From NCBI RefSeq assembly GCF_001676385.1, contig NZ_LYVJ01000001.1, forward strand, positions 423,762 through 487,761: a stretch of DNA of 64,000 bases. Direction: 5' to 3'. This DNA is from Stenotrophomonas maltophilia (lineage in GTDB: Bacteria; Pseudomonadota; Gammaproteobacteria; Xanthomonadales; Xanthomonadaceae). Of this stretch, positions 26,676 through 36,058 are shown piece by piece (the first letter of the stretch is position 1; the number at the start of each line of letters is the position of its first letter). The translations under genes were made by a program, and so were the position numbers. Below the pieces are notes generated by a model. That model saw only the letters and a program-made list of their open reading frames with translations, ran no database searches and was not told the DNA's origin.

Positions 26676-28826
26676 TCAGTACACCAGTTGGGCGGCGCTG
26701 CATTGGATCGACTGCACATTGACGTCGGTACGGCCCAGTTCCAACCCCAGCACGCTGGCCAGCAGGTTGGTCAGCAGCGTGCCCACGCTGTTGAGGATCG
26801 ACTTGAGGGCGGGCAGCACCGGGGCCAGAACGGTGCACAGCAGGCCACTGCAGGGCACGCTGTTGCCGGGACTGGTGACGCCAGCCCCACCGGCGCTGTC
26901 CAGGAATCCAGCCGGGGCCGTCTGGATGTAAGAGGCCAGATTGTTGCGCACGCAGCCGTTGTAGTCGATCAGGTTGCCGAGCAGGCTGTCGCAGCGGTTG
27001 ATCAGCAGGCCGCCGACCAGGGAACCCAGCAGCCCGTCGAGCAGGCCCAGGCCCTGGCCGGTTACGGTGGTCCGGTAGCCCGTCCATACCGAGCCGTCCT
27101 CCCAGCAGGTGGTCAGGCCCAGCAGGCAGGGCTTGGGTACGCCGTTCTTCACGGTCCAGTTGCCCAAGGGGGCCAGGTTCCGCGCCGGATCGCCGTCGCG
27201 CAGCAGCGGAATGACCTGGTCCACGTTGTAGCGTCCGCCACTGGGGAACGCCGCCTGCAGGTAGCGGTCGGCCAGGGCCTTGGCGGTCTCGTTGCTGCTC
27301 ATGCCCTGTTGCGGTGTGCTGAGCATGCCTGACAACACCCGCAGCAGTTCATTGACCAGGTTGGAGACGGCGTTGCCCAGCGCCAACGGATTGATCTGCG
27401 TCGAGCCGCTCTCGCCGGCGGCCAATGTGAGGTCCTGCGAATCGGCCAAGGCAGGCAGCGTGATCCTGTCGGTGATCAACGGCCTGCCCAGCAACTTCAA
27501 CAACTGCTCGTTCTGCAGCGTGTCGTCGCACACATTGTGTTTGGAAAAGCGCTGGTCGGGAGCGACGTCTCCGATGCAGGCACGCAGCACCGAGGAGTCC
27601 ACCCGGATGGTGGCCGTAGGCGGGCTGGCGCCGCACTGGATGCTGCTCAGCGTGCCCATTGCATTGGCAACGTCGACGTGCAACGGCAGGTGCAGGCGTG
27701 TATCCAGCAGGTTCAGCAGCGGGCCCAGCGCGAACAGCCTGTCGCTGTCCACGTCCACCCTGAGCCGGACCTGTGCGTTGTACGCACGTGAACCGACGCC
27801 GCCGATGGCGATCGATGGCGGTTCGACCACGCCGGCCTGCACATCAATGCCAAGCAGGTTGAGCCCCTCGACGGCGATGCCGTTGCCGTCGTTGGCGATG
27901 GAGATCGCAGTGCTGATCAGGTTGAGCACGCTGATCTTCGATTCCAGCGCGCTGCCGATGGTGCCGTCCGCAGAGACGACCTCGGCGAACAGGCCTCCTC
28001 CACCGGATTCGCTGCCGAGCGCGATGTTGAGTCGGGTGATGTCCAGCCGGGTCGCAACCAGGTCGGACAGGGCGCGCAGCTGCAGGCCGGCAGTAGTGTC
28101 GCGTCCGACAACGGTCGCGGTGGCGTCGACCAGTTGTGCCAGCGAGACCTTGTTGACCGACAACAGGCGATTGAAGTCCGCCACGCTGAGGTTGGCGGTA
28201 ACCGGGATGTTCAGTGCCTTCAACAGGCCTGATGGCGTGATGTTGGCCTGGGCCAGGCCGTCGTACGACAGCACGGTCGCTTCGCTGACATCCAGGCCGA
28301 CCAGCCGCAGCGTCGACAGCAGCAGGGAATCGCCCCGGGTCCGCAGCAGTTGCGAACCCACTGCGAACACAGCGGAGGGTTCCGCACGGCGCGCGACTGC
28401 CTGCACGGACACCGTGGGCAGGCTCGGGTTCTGTCCGAAGAACGGAACGACGCTGCGTTCGGCGATGACCTGCACGGCGTTGCGTGGCGTGCCGGCGTCG
28501 ACGGTGGTAATGAAGCGGTTCGGCGTGGCACGCGTGGGGCTCCAGTTGCCGCAGCGGATCTGCAGCGTGCCGGCGAACCGGTTCTGGGCCAGTGCGCTCT
28601 GCCGCGCGGCGCTGTTGTCGCTGTTGTCAGACGTACACAGCTCCAGCCGCTGTGCGCCCGCCAGCGCCGCGAGGTCGGCAACCTTCTGCGCATCACGCTT
28701 GGCCCAGAACAGGTAACCGATTTCGACCAGGCCGAGCATGGCCAGCAGCGCCAGCATGACCAGCATCAGGGTGACCGACATGCCGCCGCGCGGGCGGCGG
28801 ATACTGTACTGGCGCGCGCGCTTCAT
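26676..28826 (-). CDS. tadG: Tad pilus pseudopilin-like protein TadG
   Basis: 716 residues. It starts with a positively charged stretch and one TM helix (MSVTLMLVMLALLAMLGLVEIGYLFW, about 16-40) followed by KVADLAALAGAQRL, the TadG/TadE pilus-assembly N terminus. The long remainder is periplasmic with several Cys near the C terminus. TadG is a minor pilin-like protein of Flp pili. It is longer than most TadG proteins (usually 400-550). Last gene of the Tad operon, 8 bp after the DUF3613 gene. Confidence 0.85.
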   Translation of the reverse strand: MKRARQYSIRRPRGGMSVTLMLVMLALLAMLGLVEIGYLFWAKRDAQKVADLAALAGAQRLELCTSDNSDNSAARQSALAQNRFAGTLQIRCGNWSPTRATPNRFITTVDAGTPRNAVQVIAERSVVPFFGQNPSLPTVSVQAVARRAEPSAVFAVGSQLLRTRGDSLLLSTLRLVGLDVSEATVLSYDGLAQANITPSGLLKALNIPVTANLSVADFNRLLSVNKVSLAQLVDATATVVGRDTTAGLQLRALSDLVATRLDITRLNIALGSESGGGGLFAEVVSADGTIGSALESKISVLNLISTAISIANDGNGIAVEGLNLLGIDVQAGVVEPPSIAIGGVGSRAYNAQVRLRVDVDSDRLFALGPLLNLLDTRLHLPLHVDVANAMGTLSSIQCGASPPTATIRVDSSVLRACIGDVAPDQRFSKHNVCDDTLQNEQLLKLLGRPLITDRITLPALADSQDLTLAAGESGSTQINPLALGNAVSNLVNELLRVLSGMLSTPQQGMSSNETAKALADRYLQAAFPSGGRYNVDQVIPLLRDGDPARNLAPLGNWTVKNGVPKPCLLGLTTCWEDGSVWTGYRTTVTGQGLGLLDGLLGSLVGGLLINRCDSLLGNLIDYNGCVRNNLASYIQTAPAGFLDSAGGAGVTSPGNSVPCSGLLCTVLAPVLPALKSILNSVGTLLTNLLASVLGLELGRTDVNVQSIQCSAAQLVY

Positions 28827-28834
28827 GGCCTGCC

Positions 28835-29293
28835 TCAGCGTCCGGTTGAGGATGATCCCTTGGATTTGCCGACATCGGTTTCAAAGAAGTCCGGAATGTC
28901 GTGCTCGAAACTCTTCAGGTAACGCGCATAGCTGAGCGTGGCCTGGTCACCGAGGATCGGCAGGCGGGGCCCGGCGTGCTGGCCCGAGGCCTGCAGGCGG
29001 AGCAGGCTGCGCGTGGTCTGGCCGACCTGGTCGTGGGCGGACGTAGTGCGCACCGCGCCTGCGGCCGTGGCGCCGGGTACCTGCGGCGGGACGGCAGGAT
29101 CCACGCGCGTTGCCGCAGGCGTTTCCACCGCTGGCAGAGCCCCGGATCGCAACGCCGGTGAATCCTGCGCAGTGCTGGGCACGCCACCGAGCATCTGCCC
29201 GGTCAGGGGGGGCTGCTGCGCATGCACGGCAGCAGCGCCCAGCATGCAGATCAGCAGGGTCAGCAGGCGCGGCATCAGGGGCATCCCGTTCAT
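28835..29293 (-). CDS. Exported DUF3613-like protein of the Tad operon
   Basis: 152 residues from the ATG at 29293 (ATGs at 29284 and 29275 are possible). Signal peptide up to HAQQ. The C-terminal half has RSLLRLQASGQHAGPRLPILGDQATLSYARYLKSF, a short conserved helix-strand seen in small Tad-linked exported proteins (DUF3613). It overlaps tadD by 4 bases, showing it is part of the operon. Its role in pilus assembly is unknown. Confidence 0.65.
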   Translation of the reverse strand: MNGMPLMPRLLTLLICMLGAAAVHAQQPPLTGQMLGGVPSTAQDSPALRSGALPAVETPAATRVDPAVPPQVPGATAAGAVRTTSAHDQVGQTTRSLLRLQASGQHAGPRLPILGDQATLSYARYLKSFEHDIPDFFETDVGKSKGSSSTGR

Positions 29294-30159
29294 GGCGTGT
29301 TTCCATTCGGTTGGCTGAGGGGGCTGAAGCGCTCCAGCATCGAGAGAGGCAGGCGCTGCGGATCGCGTTCATCGTGGCTGTCGCGGCGTGGCTCCGCAGC
29401 CAGCCGGGCTGCGCCGCCTTCGCCACCGGCGGTGTGGCCGGCGGCGCGCGCAGTGTCGGCTGCCGTGGCCTGTCGCTGCCGCAGGCGCGCACGGATCTGC
29501 TCGGCCTGGTGCTGGATGCTTCGCTGGCTGTCCTCGCTGAGGCCGGCCTGCTGGATCAGGCGCTCGGCGGTGGCGGTATCACCGCGCAGCACCGCCCACA
29601 GCGCGAGGTTCGCGGTCGCCTTGGCGTTGCCGGGCGACAGTTCCAGTGCCTTGGCCAGGGGTTCACGCGCCTGCTCGAACCGGCCCGCACGCAGGCGCGC
29701 GTAACCCAGGTCTCCGAGGTAGTCGGTGTTCAAGGGTTGCAGTTGGGTTGCCCGTGCCAGTGCCTGTTCGCTGCCGGCATCGTCATCGCGACGCGCAGCG
29801 ATCAGGCCGAGCCCATGCGCAGCCGCGGCCGCTTCCGCACCACTGGACAGTCCGCGGTAGAGGGCGATGGCCGCATCGGCCTGGCCGGTCTCGCGCAACG
29901 CATCGGCCTGCAGCAGGCGCAGCGCCGGCCGGTCACCATAGCGCTGGCGGAACGCGTCGACGTGCGCCAGCGAGGCGTACCACGCACCTTGCTGCTGCAT
30001 GCGCCCGATCAGTTCCAGGTACGCGTTGCGGCTGTCCTGCGGTGCAGGCTCGGGCGCCGCCAGGCTGGGCGCGTGCAGGTACTTCGGCGCGTTCGAGGCG
30101 CAGCCGCCGGTGGCGGCGGCGAGGACAAGCAGCAGGCAGCAGGTGCGCAGGGCCGGCAT
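29290..30159 (-). CDS. tadD: TPR lipoprotein TadD
   Basis: 289 residues. Lipoprotein signal with Cys20 in ATGGC. Tandem TPR helices run from about 45 to 200 (LEQPL..., ALARATQLQPLNTDYLGDLGYARLRAGRFEQA, AKALELSPGNAKATANLALW). TadD is the outer-membrane TPR lipoprotein needed for Flp pilus assembly. Stop and start of tadC meet at 30159. Confidence 0.85.
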   Translation of the reverse strand: MPALRTCCLLLVLAAATGGCASNAPKYLHAPSLAAPEPAPQDSRNAYLELIGRMQQQGAWYASLAHVDAFRQRYGDRPALRLLQADALRETGQADAAIALYRGLSSGAEAAAAAHGLGLIAARRDDDAGSEQALARATQLQPLNTDYLGDLGYARLRAGRFEQAREPLAKALELSPGNAKATANLALWAVLRGDTATAERLIQQAGLSEDSQRSIQHQAEQIRARLRQRQATAADTARAAGHTAGGEGGAARLAAEPRRDSHDERDPQRLPLSMLERFSPLSQPNGNTP

Positions 30160-31094
30160 CAGGGAGATCCCATCTTGGACAGGGTGGTGGCCAGCGCGAC
30201 CAGCGCCGGACCGGCAAGGACCAGCATCAGCGCTGGCAACAGGGTCAGCATCATCACCACGGTCATCTTCACTGAGAGCTTGCCGACCTTTTCCTTCAGC
30301 GCATTGCGGCGCTGCTCGCGCAGGCGGACGCTGAACTGCCGCAACGGCTCCTGCACGGCGCCGCCATGCGCATGTACCTGCAGGATCAACTGCATCAGGC
30401 TGCTCAGATCGTCATCGGCATAGACGTCACTCAAGCGGCGCAGTGACTGCGCGCGGGTGCGGCCATGCGTATAGGCCACATTGGCTTCATGCAACTCCGC
30501 ACCCAGCACGGGCAGCGCGTCGCGCAGCCTGTCGCCCAGCGTCTGCAGGCTCTGGTCCATGCTGAACCCCACGCCCTGCAGCAGGCGCAGCAGGTCGATC
30601 AGCAGCGGCAACTCGTTTTCGACTGCACGGCGGCGGCGCTTCACCCACGAGGTCAATACGAACTTGGGCAACAGCAGCCCGGCGGCGAGCGCGGCGATCA
30701 CGACCATGATCCGCGCCAGGCCGGTGGCGTCACTGAAGGCCAGTGCCAGTGCAAGCACCACGGCCGCCAGCAGCAGGCGCAGGCCGAGATAGATGGCGGT
30801 CCCCCGCCGCGTGTTCCAGCCGGCCAGGTCGAGCAGCAGGCGGTCCTCATTGGCGAGCAGGGCGGCCTCCAGGCGGCCGCCGCTGAGAGCCCGCCCGAAG
30901 CGCTCCAGCCAACCGAGCGAGTCGTGGCGGGCGGGTTCGGCCTCCCGCGCCTGGTCGCGTGGCTGCAGGGCGCTGCTGAGTGTGGCAGCCGTGCGCTGTT
31001 CGCGATCACTGCGCACCCAGCCGGCGATTCCGAGCAGGGCGATGCCGGCCGCCAGCACCAGCAATGAAAGGGCCAGCCAGGCGCCTGCGCTCAT
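30159..31094 (-). CDS. tadC: Tad inner-membrane platform protein TadC
   Basis: 311 residues of the type II secretion F fold: N-terminal TM (LALSLLVLAAGIALLGIAGWV), two central TMs (about 105-145) and a C-terminal TM pair. The T2SSF core is seen in ELPLLIDLLRLLQGVGFSMDQSLQTLG. TadB and TadC form the inner-membrane platform on which the ATPase TadA acts. Sits 25 bp downstream of tadB. Confidence 0.9.
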   Translation of the reverse strand: MSAGAWLALSLLVLAAGIALLGIAGWVRSDREQRTAATLSSALQPRDQAREAEPARHDSLGWLERFGRALSGGRLEAALLANEDRLLLDLAGWNTRRGTAIYLGLRLLLAAVVLALALAFSDATGLARIMVVIAALAAGLLLPKFVLTSWVKRRRRAVENELPLLIDLLRLLQGVGFSMDQSLQTLGDRLRDALPVLGAELHEANVAYTHGRTRAQSLRRLSDVYADDDLSSLMQLILQVHAHGGAVQEPLRQFSVRLREQRRNALKEKVGKLSVKMTVVMMLTLLPALMLVLAGPALVALATTLSKMGSP

Positions 31095-31119
31095 CGGTTT
31101 CCTCCAGCAACCTTGCCGT

Positions 31120-32067
31120 TCATAGCGACCGCGCCAGCCGGTAGAGCAGCAAGCCGCCGCAGAGTTCCAGGCTCAGGGCGATCAGCAGGATCCTGTGGCC
31201 GAGCGGATCGTGCAGTACGGGCTGGAAGAAGTCGGGACTGCTGATGGCCATCAGTACCGCACTGGCTGGCGGCAACAGGCCCAGAACCCAGGCCGACATG
31301 CGCGTCTCCGCCGTGGTCGCGGCGAGCTCCTGCTGGGCCTGCTCCAGATCGCGCATGAAATCGCCCATGCGCTGCAGGATCTGGTCGGAGCGGCCGCCGA
31401 TGCGTACGCTGACCCCGATCACCACTGCCAGGACCTTCAGCACGTCCATCCGGTACGGTTGCGCCGCCAGGCCCAGCGCGCGGTCCAGTTCCATGCCACC
31501 GCGCGCGTAGCGCACCGTGGTGTCGAGCAGGTTGCGCAGCGGTGCGCTGGTCTGCTGCGACGACACCTGGAATGCGGCCTGCAGGCTGTTGCCCAGTGCC
31601 GTCAGGCGCACCAGGTTGTCGAGGAAATCGGGCATCTGGTGCAGCAGCTGCGCCCGCAGCCTGGTCGTGCGGCGCATCAGCCACAGCCAGCAGCCGAGCA
31701 GGTACAGCAGCAGCGTCAGTGGCAACATCCACGCGGTGCCCAGCCTCAGCATCGCCACCACCGAAAGCACCACGCCCGGCATCAGCAACAGGAGGGGCAG
31801 CCTCCAGCCCGGCTGCAGGCCGGCCCGCTGCAGCAGGCCATTCCAGGGTAACGGGCGGCGCGTATTGCTGGCGGGCCTGGCCGGCTCACTGGCCGCTGCC
31901 ACGTTGGGGGCGGCCGGGTCGGCACCGCCGCGGGCCAACCGCTGTTCGGCGTGCTGCATCGAGGCCTGGCGCTGCTCGCGGCTGCTGGCAGTGCCCCACA
32001 ACCAGAGGGCCAGTGCCAGCAGCACCGATACCGCACTCAACACGCCCAGCAGCAGGCCGGTGCCCAT
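31120..32067 (-). CDS. tadB: Tad inner-membrane platform protein TadB
   Basis: 315 residues of the same T2SSF fold as TadC: an N-terminal TM, paired TMs at about 90-130, the core QMPDFLDNLVRLTALGNSLQAAF and PLRNLLDTTVRYARGGMELDRAL, and C-terminal TMs. It acts with TadC as the platform for Flp pilin extrusion. The start is 2 bp from the end of tadA. Confidence 0.9.
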   Translation of the reverse strand: MGTGLLLGVLSAVSVLLALALWLWGTASSREQRQASMQHAEQRLARGGADPAAPNVAAASEPARPASNTRRPLPWNGLLQRAGLQPGWRLPLLLLMPGVVLSVVAMLRLGTAWMLPLTLLLYLLGCWLWLMRRTTRLRAQLLHQMPDFLDNLVRLTALGNSLQAAFQVSSQQTSAPLRNLLDTTVRYARGGMELDRALGLAAQPYRMDVLKVLAVVIGVSVRIGGRSDQILQRMGDFMRDLEQAQQELAATTAETRMSAWVLGLLPPASAVLMAISSPDFFQPVLHDPLGHRILLIALSLELCGGLLLYRLARSL

Positions 32068-32069
32068 GC

Positions 32070-33419
32070 TCAGAAGTCCCCATAGAGCGATTCGCGCAGC
32101 TGCTGCCGGAATGGCTCCAGCTTGTGCGAATGCGGATGGAAGCCCAGCCCGATCCAGCGATCAACCTCCTTGCCGCTGGCGTCGATCTGCACCTCGTGGC
32201 GGAACATCTCCTGCGTGGTGATCAGGTTGTCGCTGACCCCGGTGATCTCGGTGATCGAGACCAGCACCCGGCGGCCACTGCCCAACCGCGAAATCTGCAC
32301 GATGAAGTCGATCGCGCTGGCGATCTGCCGGCGCAGGCTGTCCTCACTGCCCTGGAAGCCTGCGAAGCCCGCCAGCATCTCGATGCGGTACAGGCAGTCA
32401 CGCGGCGAGTTGGCGTGGATGGTGGCCATCGAACCGTCATGGCCGGTGTTCATCGCCTGCAGCATTTCCAGCACCTCCGCGCCGCGGACTTCGCCGACCA
32501 CGATGCGGTCGGGGCGCATGCGCAGGCTGTTGCGTACCAGGTCGCGGATGCTGACCGCGCCTTGGCCCTCGGCGCCGCCGATGCGGCTTTCCAGGCGGAC
32601 CACGTGCGGATGGTTGAGCGAGAGTTCGGCGGTATCTTCCACCGTGATCACGCGCTCGTTGGGAGGCACGTAACTGGCCAGCGCGTTCAGCAGTGACGTC
32701 TTGCCCGAGCTGGTGCCGCCGGAGACCAGGATGTTGCAGCGCCCCAGCACCATGGCCTTCAACAGCGCCTGCATCGGGGCATCGAAGGTGCCCTTGGCCA
32801 GCAGCTCGTCAGGCGTGAACGGATCCTTGCGGAACTTGCGGATGGAGACCATCGGGCCGTCGACCGCCAGTGGCGAGATGATGGCGTTGAGGCGGCCGCC
32901 GTTGGGCAGGCGCGCGTCGACCATCGGATTGGAGTCGTCCAGCCGGCGGCCCAGCGGCGCCAGGATGCGGCGCAGGATGCGCAGTAGATGGGTGTCATCG
33001 GTGAAGCGCTGGGTGGCGCGCTTGAGTTGCCCGCCCTGCGAGACATGCACGTCCTTGAAGCCGTTGATCAGGATGTCTTCGATGGACGGGTCATGCAGCA
33101 GGTCGTCGAGAGGCCCGAAGCCGGTCAGTTCCTTGACCAGGCCTTCGGCGACAACCTGCATTTCTTCCTCGTTGATGGGAATGCGCCATTCCTGGATGAA
33201 GCCTACGGTCTGCACCTCGACCCAGCGGGCGATGGTGTCCGGCGCCCAGGAGTCGATGTCGATGCGCTCGTCCTCGATGCTGTTGAGCAGGTGCTCATGT
33301 GCGGCCGACAGTACTTTCTGGTACTGCTCGGTCTGGGCGAACGGCAGGTGGGGGGGCGTGCTGTCGGGCAGGACCGGCCGGGCAACGGCATGCGGGAACG
33401 GGGTCACCTTGTCTTCCAT
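32070..33419 (-). CDS. tadA: Tad pilus ATPase TadA (CpaF)
   Basis: 449 residues. Type II/IV secretion ATPase: Walker A SGGTSSGKTS at 233-242, Walker B with acidic DRIVVGE near 304-310, and the His box GHDGSMATIHANSP at 327-340. The N-terminal domain has EDILINGFKDVHV. TadA powers Flp pilus extension and, in CpaF-type systems, retraction. It overlaps tadZ by 16 bases. Confidence 0.95.
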   Translation of the reverse strand: MEDKVTPFPHAVARPVLPDSTPPHLPFAQTEQYQKVLSAAHEHLLNSIEDERIDIDSWAPDTIARWVEVQTVGFIQEWRIPINEEEMQVVAEGLVKELTGFGPLDDLLHDPSIEDILINGFKDVHVSQGGQLKRATQRFTDDTHLLRILRRILAPLGRRLDDSNPMVDARLPNGGRLNAIISPLAVDGPMVSIRKFRKDPFTPDELLAKGTFDAPMQALLKAMVLGRCNILVSGGTSSGKTSLLNALASYVPPNERVITVEDTAELSLNHPHVVRLESRIGGAEGQGAVSIRDLVRNSLRMRPDRIVVGEVRGAEVLEMLQAMNTGHDGSMATIHANSPRDCLYRIEMLAGFAGFQGSEDSLRRQIASAIDFIVQISRLGSGRRVLVSITEITGVSDNLITTQEMFRHEVQIDASGKEVDRWIGLGFHPHSHKLEPFRQQLRESLYGDF

Positions 33420-34615
33420 TGCGATCCACCCATGGCAAGGGAGAGTCTTTCCCGCAGCCCCCGCGGCTGGACCGGGCAGGCGGCCGGATCCAGGCGCGGG
33501 ACGAGCGGGGCGAGGGCACGCAGGTAGGGGTCCCGTGGCGCATCCTGCAGCAGCAGATGGCCCTGGCTGGCGGCCAGGCGCACGCGTGGGCGCTCGGGTA
33601 TCGTGGCGAGCAACGGTACTTCGAAGCGCCGCGCGATCTGATCGGGCCCCAGGCCGCTGCTGTCATCGTAGCGGTTGATCACCAGCTGCAGGCGCTTGTC
33701 GCGGTCACGCTGGCCGGCCAGATGCTTCAGCGCCTGGTCGAGCGACACCAGGGTGGCGATCGAAGCATCGGTGACCAGCCAGATCTCATCGGCCTGGTCC
33801 AGCAGCAACGGGGGAAGCTGCCGCAGCGGGCAACCACCTGCATCGCACAGAACGCTTGCGAACACGCTGCGAAGGCGTTGCAGCAGCGCCGCAGGGTCCG
33901 ACGGCGGTACCGCGTCGCTGCCACTGGCGCGGTCCAGCAGCACCATTCCCGAATCGTGGCGCGCCATGGCGGTGCGGGCGAGCGTGGCGTCGATGCGGCT
34001 GGCGTTGCGCAGTGCATCTTCGTAGTGGAACCGGCTGTCCAGGTTGAGATACAGCGCCAGGTCGCCGGTGGGCTGCGCCATTTCCATCAACAGGCCATCC
34101 TGTTGCAGGGCTTCGCCCTGGGCCAGGGCGCGGGTCTGCTGCGCCAGCACGGACAGGTGCGCGGCCAGGGTGCTGGTTCCGACCCCGGCGCGCACGCCCA
34201 GCAGGACGATCAGGCGTGCCTTGTGCGCGGGTTGCACGCTGGCGGCCGGTCGCGGCGAGAGGGCCCGGCGCAGCGCGGCCTCGATGCCTGCGTTGTCGCT
34301 GTCCAAGTCCAGTACGTCGCGAAGGCCCGCGTGCAGGGCAATCACCACGCCTTCGACCTGGCCGGCGCTGGTCGCGCCGACCGCGACCAGCGTGAGTTCC
34401 GGCTGGGACTGCTGCAACTGCTGTGCCAGCACGCGCGAGGCGGCGGCGTGTTCGGGGCGGAAGTCGAGCAGCACCAGGCTCTGCGGCCCGCGCTGCAGGT
34501 CCTGCGCAGAGGTCGGTGACGCGCTGTCCTGCCAGTGCAGGATCGCGCTCGGTGGGAGCCGGGCCGCGAGCCGGGGCAGCAGTTCGCGATCCATGCCGAA
34601 CAGGACCAGGTTCAT
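33404..34615 (-). CDS. tadZ: Tad localization ATPase TadZ (CpaE)
   Basis: 403 residues from the ATG at 34615, which has AGGG upstream; an ATG at 34660 is possible. N-terminal half resembles an atypical receiver domain (VLLDFRPEHAAASRV near 55). The C-terminal half is a ParA/MinD-type ATPase with a deviant Walker A GVRAGVGTSTLAAHL and the DEIWLVTDASIATLVSLD strand. TadZ places the pilus machine at the pole. Confidence 0.85.
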   Translation of the reverse strand: MNLVLFGMDRELLPRLAARLPPSAILHWQDSASPTSAQDLQRGPQSLVLLDFRPEHAAASRVLAQQLQQSQPELTLVAVGATSAGQVEGVVIALHAGLRDVLDLDSDNAGIEAALRRALSPRPAASVQPAHKARLIVLLGVRAGVGTSTLAAHLSVLAQQTRALAQGEALQQDGLLMEMAQPTGDLALYLNLDSRFHYEDALRNASRIDATLARTAMARHDSGMVLLDRASGSDAVPPSDPAALLQRLRSVFASVLCDAGGCPLRQLPPLLLDQADEIWLVTDASIATLVSLDQALKHLAGQRDRDKRLQLVINRYDDSSGLGPDQIARRFEVPLLATIPERPRVRLAASQGHLLLQDAPRDPYLRALAPLVPRLDPAACPVQPRGLRERLSLAMGGSQWKTR

Positions 34616-34687
34616 GGCCGGTCCCTGCGGATGCGATGGCTGGGCAGTGGCGTGGAGCATGGGCGTGGTATCGCAGGTCTCATGGAG

Positions 34688-36040
34688 TCAGCGGGAGAAG
34701 CCAGGTACCGGGTCCTGGCCGATCGGCCCCAGCAGCCACGCGCCCCATTCGGGCAGGCGCGGCCTGGCCTCGCGGTCGCCGGGCAGGGGCAGTTCGGTAT
34801 TGCGTGCCAACGGCTGCACCAGCCTCGGGGTCACGATGATCACCAGTTCCTTGTCCTGCCGCTTGTAGTCCAGATTGCGGAAGAACGAGCCGATGATCGG
34901 CAGGTCCCCCAGCAGTGGGATCTTGTTGACGTTGGACACGATGTTGGAACTGACCAGGCCGCCGATCACGAAGCTCTCGCCGTCGCCGAGCTCGACCGTC
35001 GTGTCCGCGCGGCGCGTTGTGATCGAGGGGATCTGCACGCCATTGAGGGCGATCGCGTTGGTGTAGTCCAGGTCACTGGCTTCCGGCGCCACTTTCAGCG
35101 CGATGCGGTCGGGCGCCAGCACGGTCGGGGTCACGGTCAGGCCGATGCCGAACGGCTTGTAGGTGATGGTGGTAGTGCCCAGGCCCTGCGGTTCCAGGAT
35201 GGGCAGCTCGCCGCCCGCCAGGAAGCTGGCGCTTTGCCCTGACAGTGCGACCAGGGTCGGTTCGGCGAGAACACGGGCCATGCCGTTGCTCTGCAGCAGG
35301 TCGACATCGGCGTTCCACATGTGCTTGGTGGAACCAAACACCAGGCGGAATGCCGAGGAGATCGGCGAGTCGGACCCGTTCCCCGAGCCGCCCTCACCCG
35401 GCAGCACGCCACTGTTGCCGGGCAGCTGCCCGCCCGGGCGGGCGAATCCATAAGCGAAGCTGCCGTTGCGGTTCTGGAAGCTGATGCCGATCTGCTTCAG
35501 GGCCGTCTTGTTGAATTCGACCACCTTGACTTCAACCTGCACGATGCCGCCACTGCTGATCACCGATGCATCGGCGAGCTGGCCGTCGGTCCCCAACGCC
35601 ATCGCCGCAGTCTTCTGTTCCTGCATGTGCGAGAGCATGCTGTCGGTGCGGCCCTGCAGCAGCCCCTGGCCGTCCTGCTGGGTGAACGCCAGGCCGCTGG
35701 CGCCGGTACCGGCCGCGCCCTGCACCGCGCTCTGCACCCGTACCTGCATGCGCTGCGGCTCGGCTTGCCCCCGGTGCCAGAGCAGCAGCGTGGTGGTACC
35801 GGGTGACTTGCCGACGAGCAGGGCCTGGCGCTGGCCGCGCAGCATCACGATGTCGGCGACGCCGGGGTCGGCGATGGCGACCCGCTCAAGGCCGGCCGGC
35901 AGGCTCCACGGGCGCTGCTCACGGGCCTGCAGTACCAGGTCATCGGCGGCCACGCTCGTTGCCGGCGCCAGCAGCACCAGCAACAGGGCCAGCCCGCGCT
36001 GGCGGAGGGAGGGGCGTGGACACTGGCGACGTTCGATCAT
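34688..36040 (-). CDS. rcpA: Tad secretin RcpA (CpaC)
   Basis: 450 residues. Signal peptide to about 31, then the pilus-assembly N-terminal domain (DPGVADIVMLRGQRQALLVGKSPGTTTLLLW, 57-88) and the secretin barrel domain with VEVKVVEFNK, ARVLAEPTLVALSGQSASFLAGGELP and the closing PLLGDLPIIGSFFR. It forms the outer-membrane channel for the Flp pilus. Confidence 0.93.
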   Translation of the reverse strand: MIERRQCPRPSLRQRGLALLLVLLAPATSVAADDLVLQAREQRPWSLPAGLERVAIADPGVADIVMLRGQRQALLVGKSPGTTTLLLWHRGQAEPQRMQVRVQSAVQGAAGTGASGLAFTQQDGQGLLQGRTDSMLSHMQEQKTAAMALGTDGQLADASVISSGGIVQVEVKVVEFNKTALKQIGISFQNRNGSFAYGFARPGGQLPGNSGVLPGEGGSGNGSDSPISSAFRLVFGSTKHMWNADVDLLQSNGMARVLAEPTLVALSGQSASFLAGGELPILEPQGLGTTTITYKPFGIGLTVTPTVLAPDRIALKVAPEASDLDYTNAIALNGVQIPSITTRRADTTVELGDGESFVIGGLVSSNIVSNVNKIPLLGDLPIIGSFFRNLDYKRQDKELVIIVTPRLVQPLARNTELPLPGDREARPRLPEWGAWLLGPIGQDPVPGFSR

Positions 36041-36058
36041 GGAGGCACTCGGTACGGG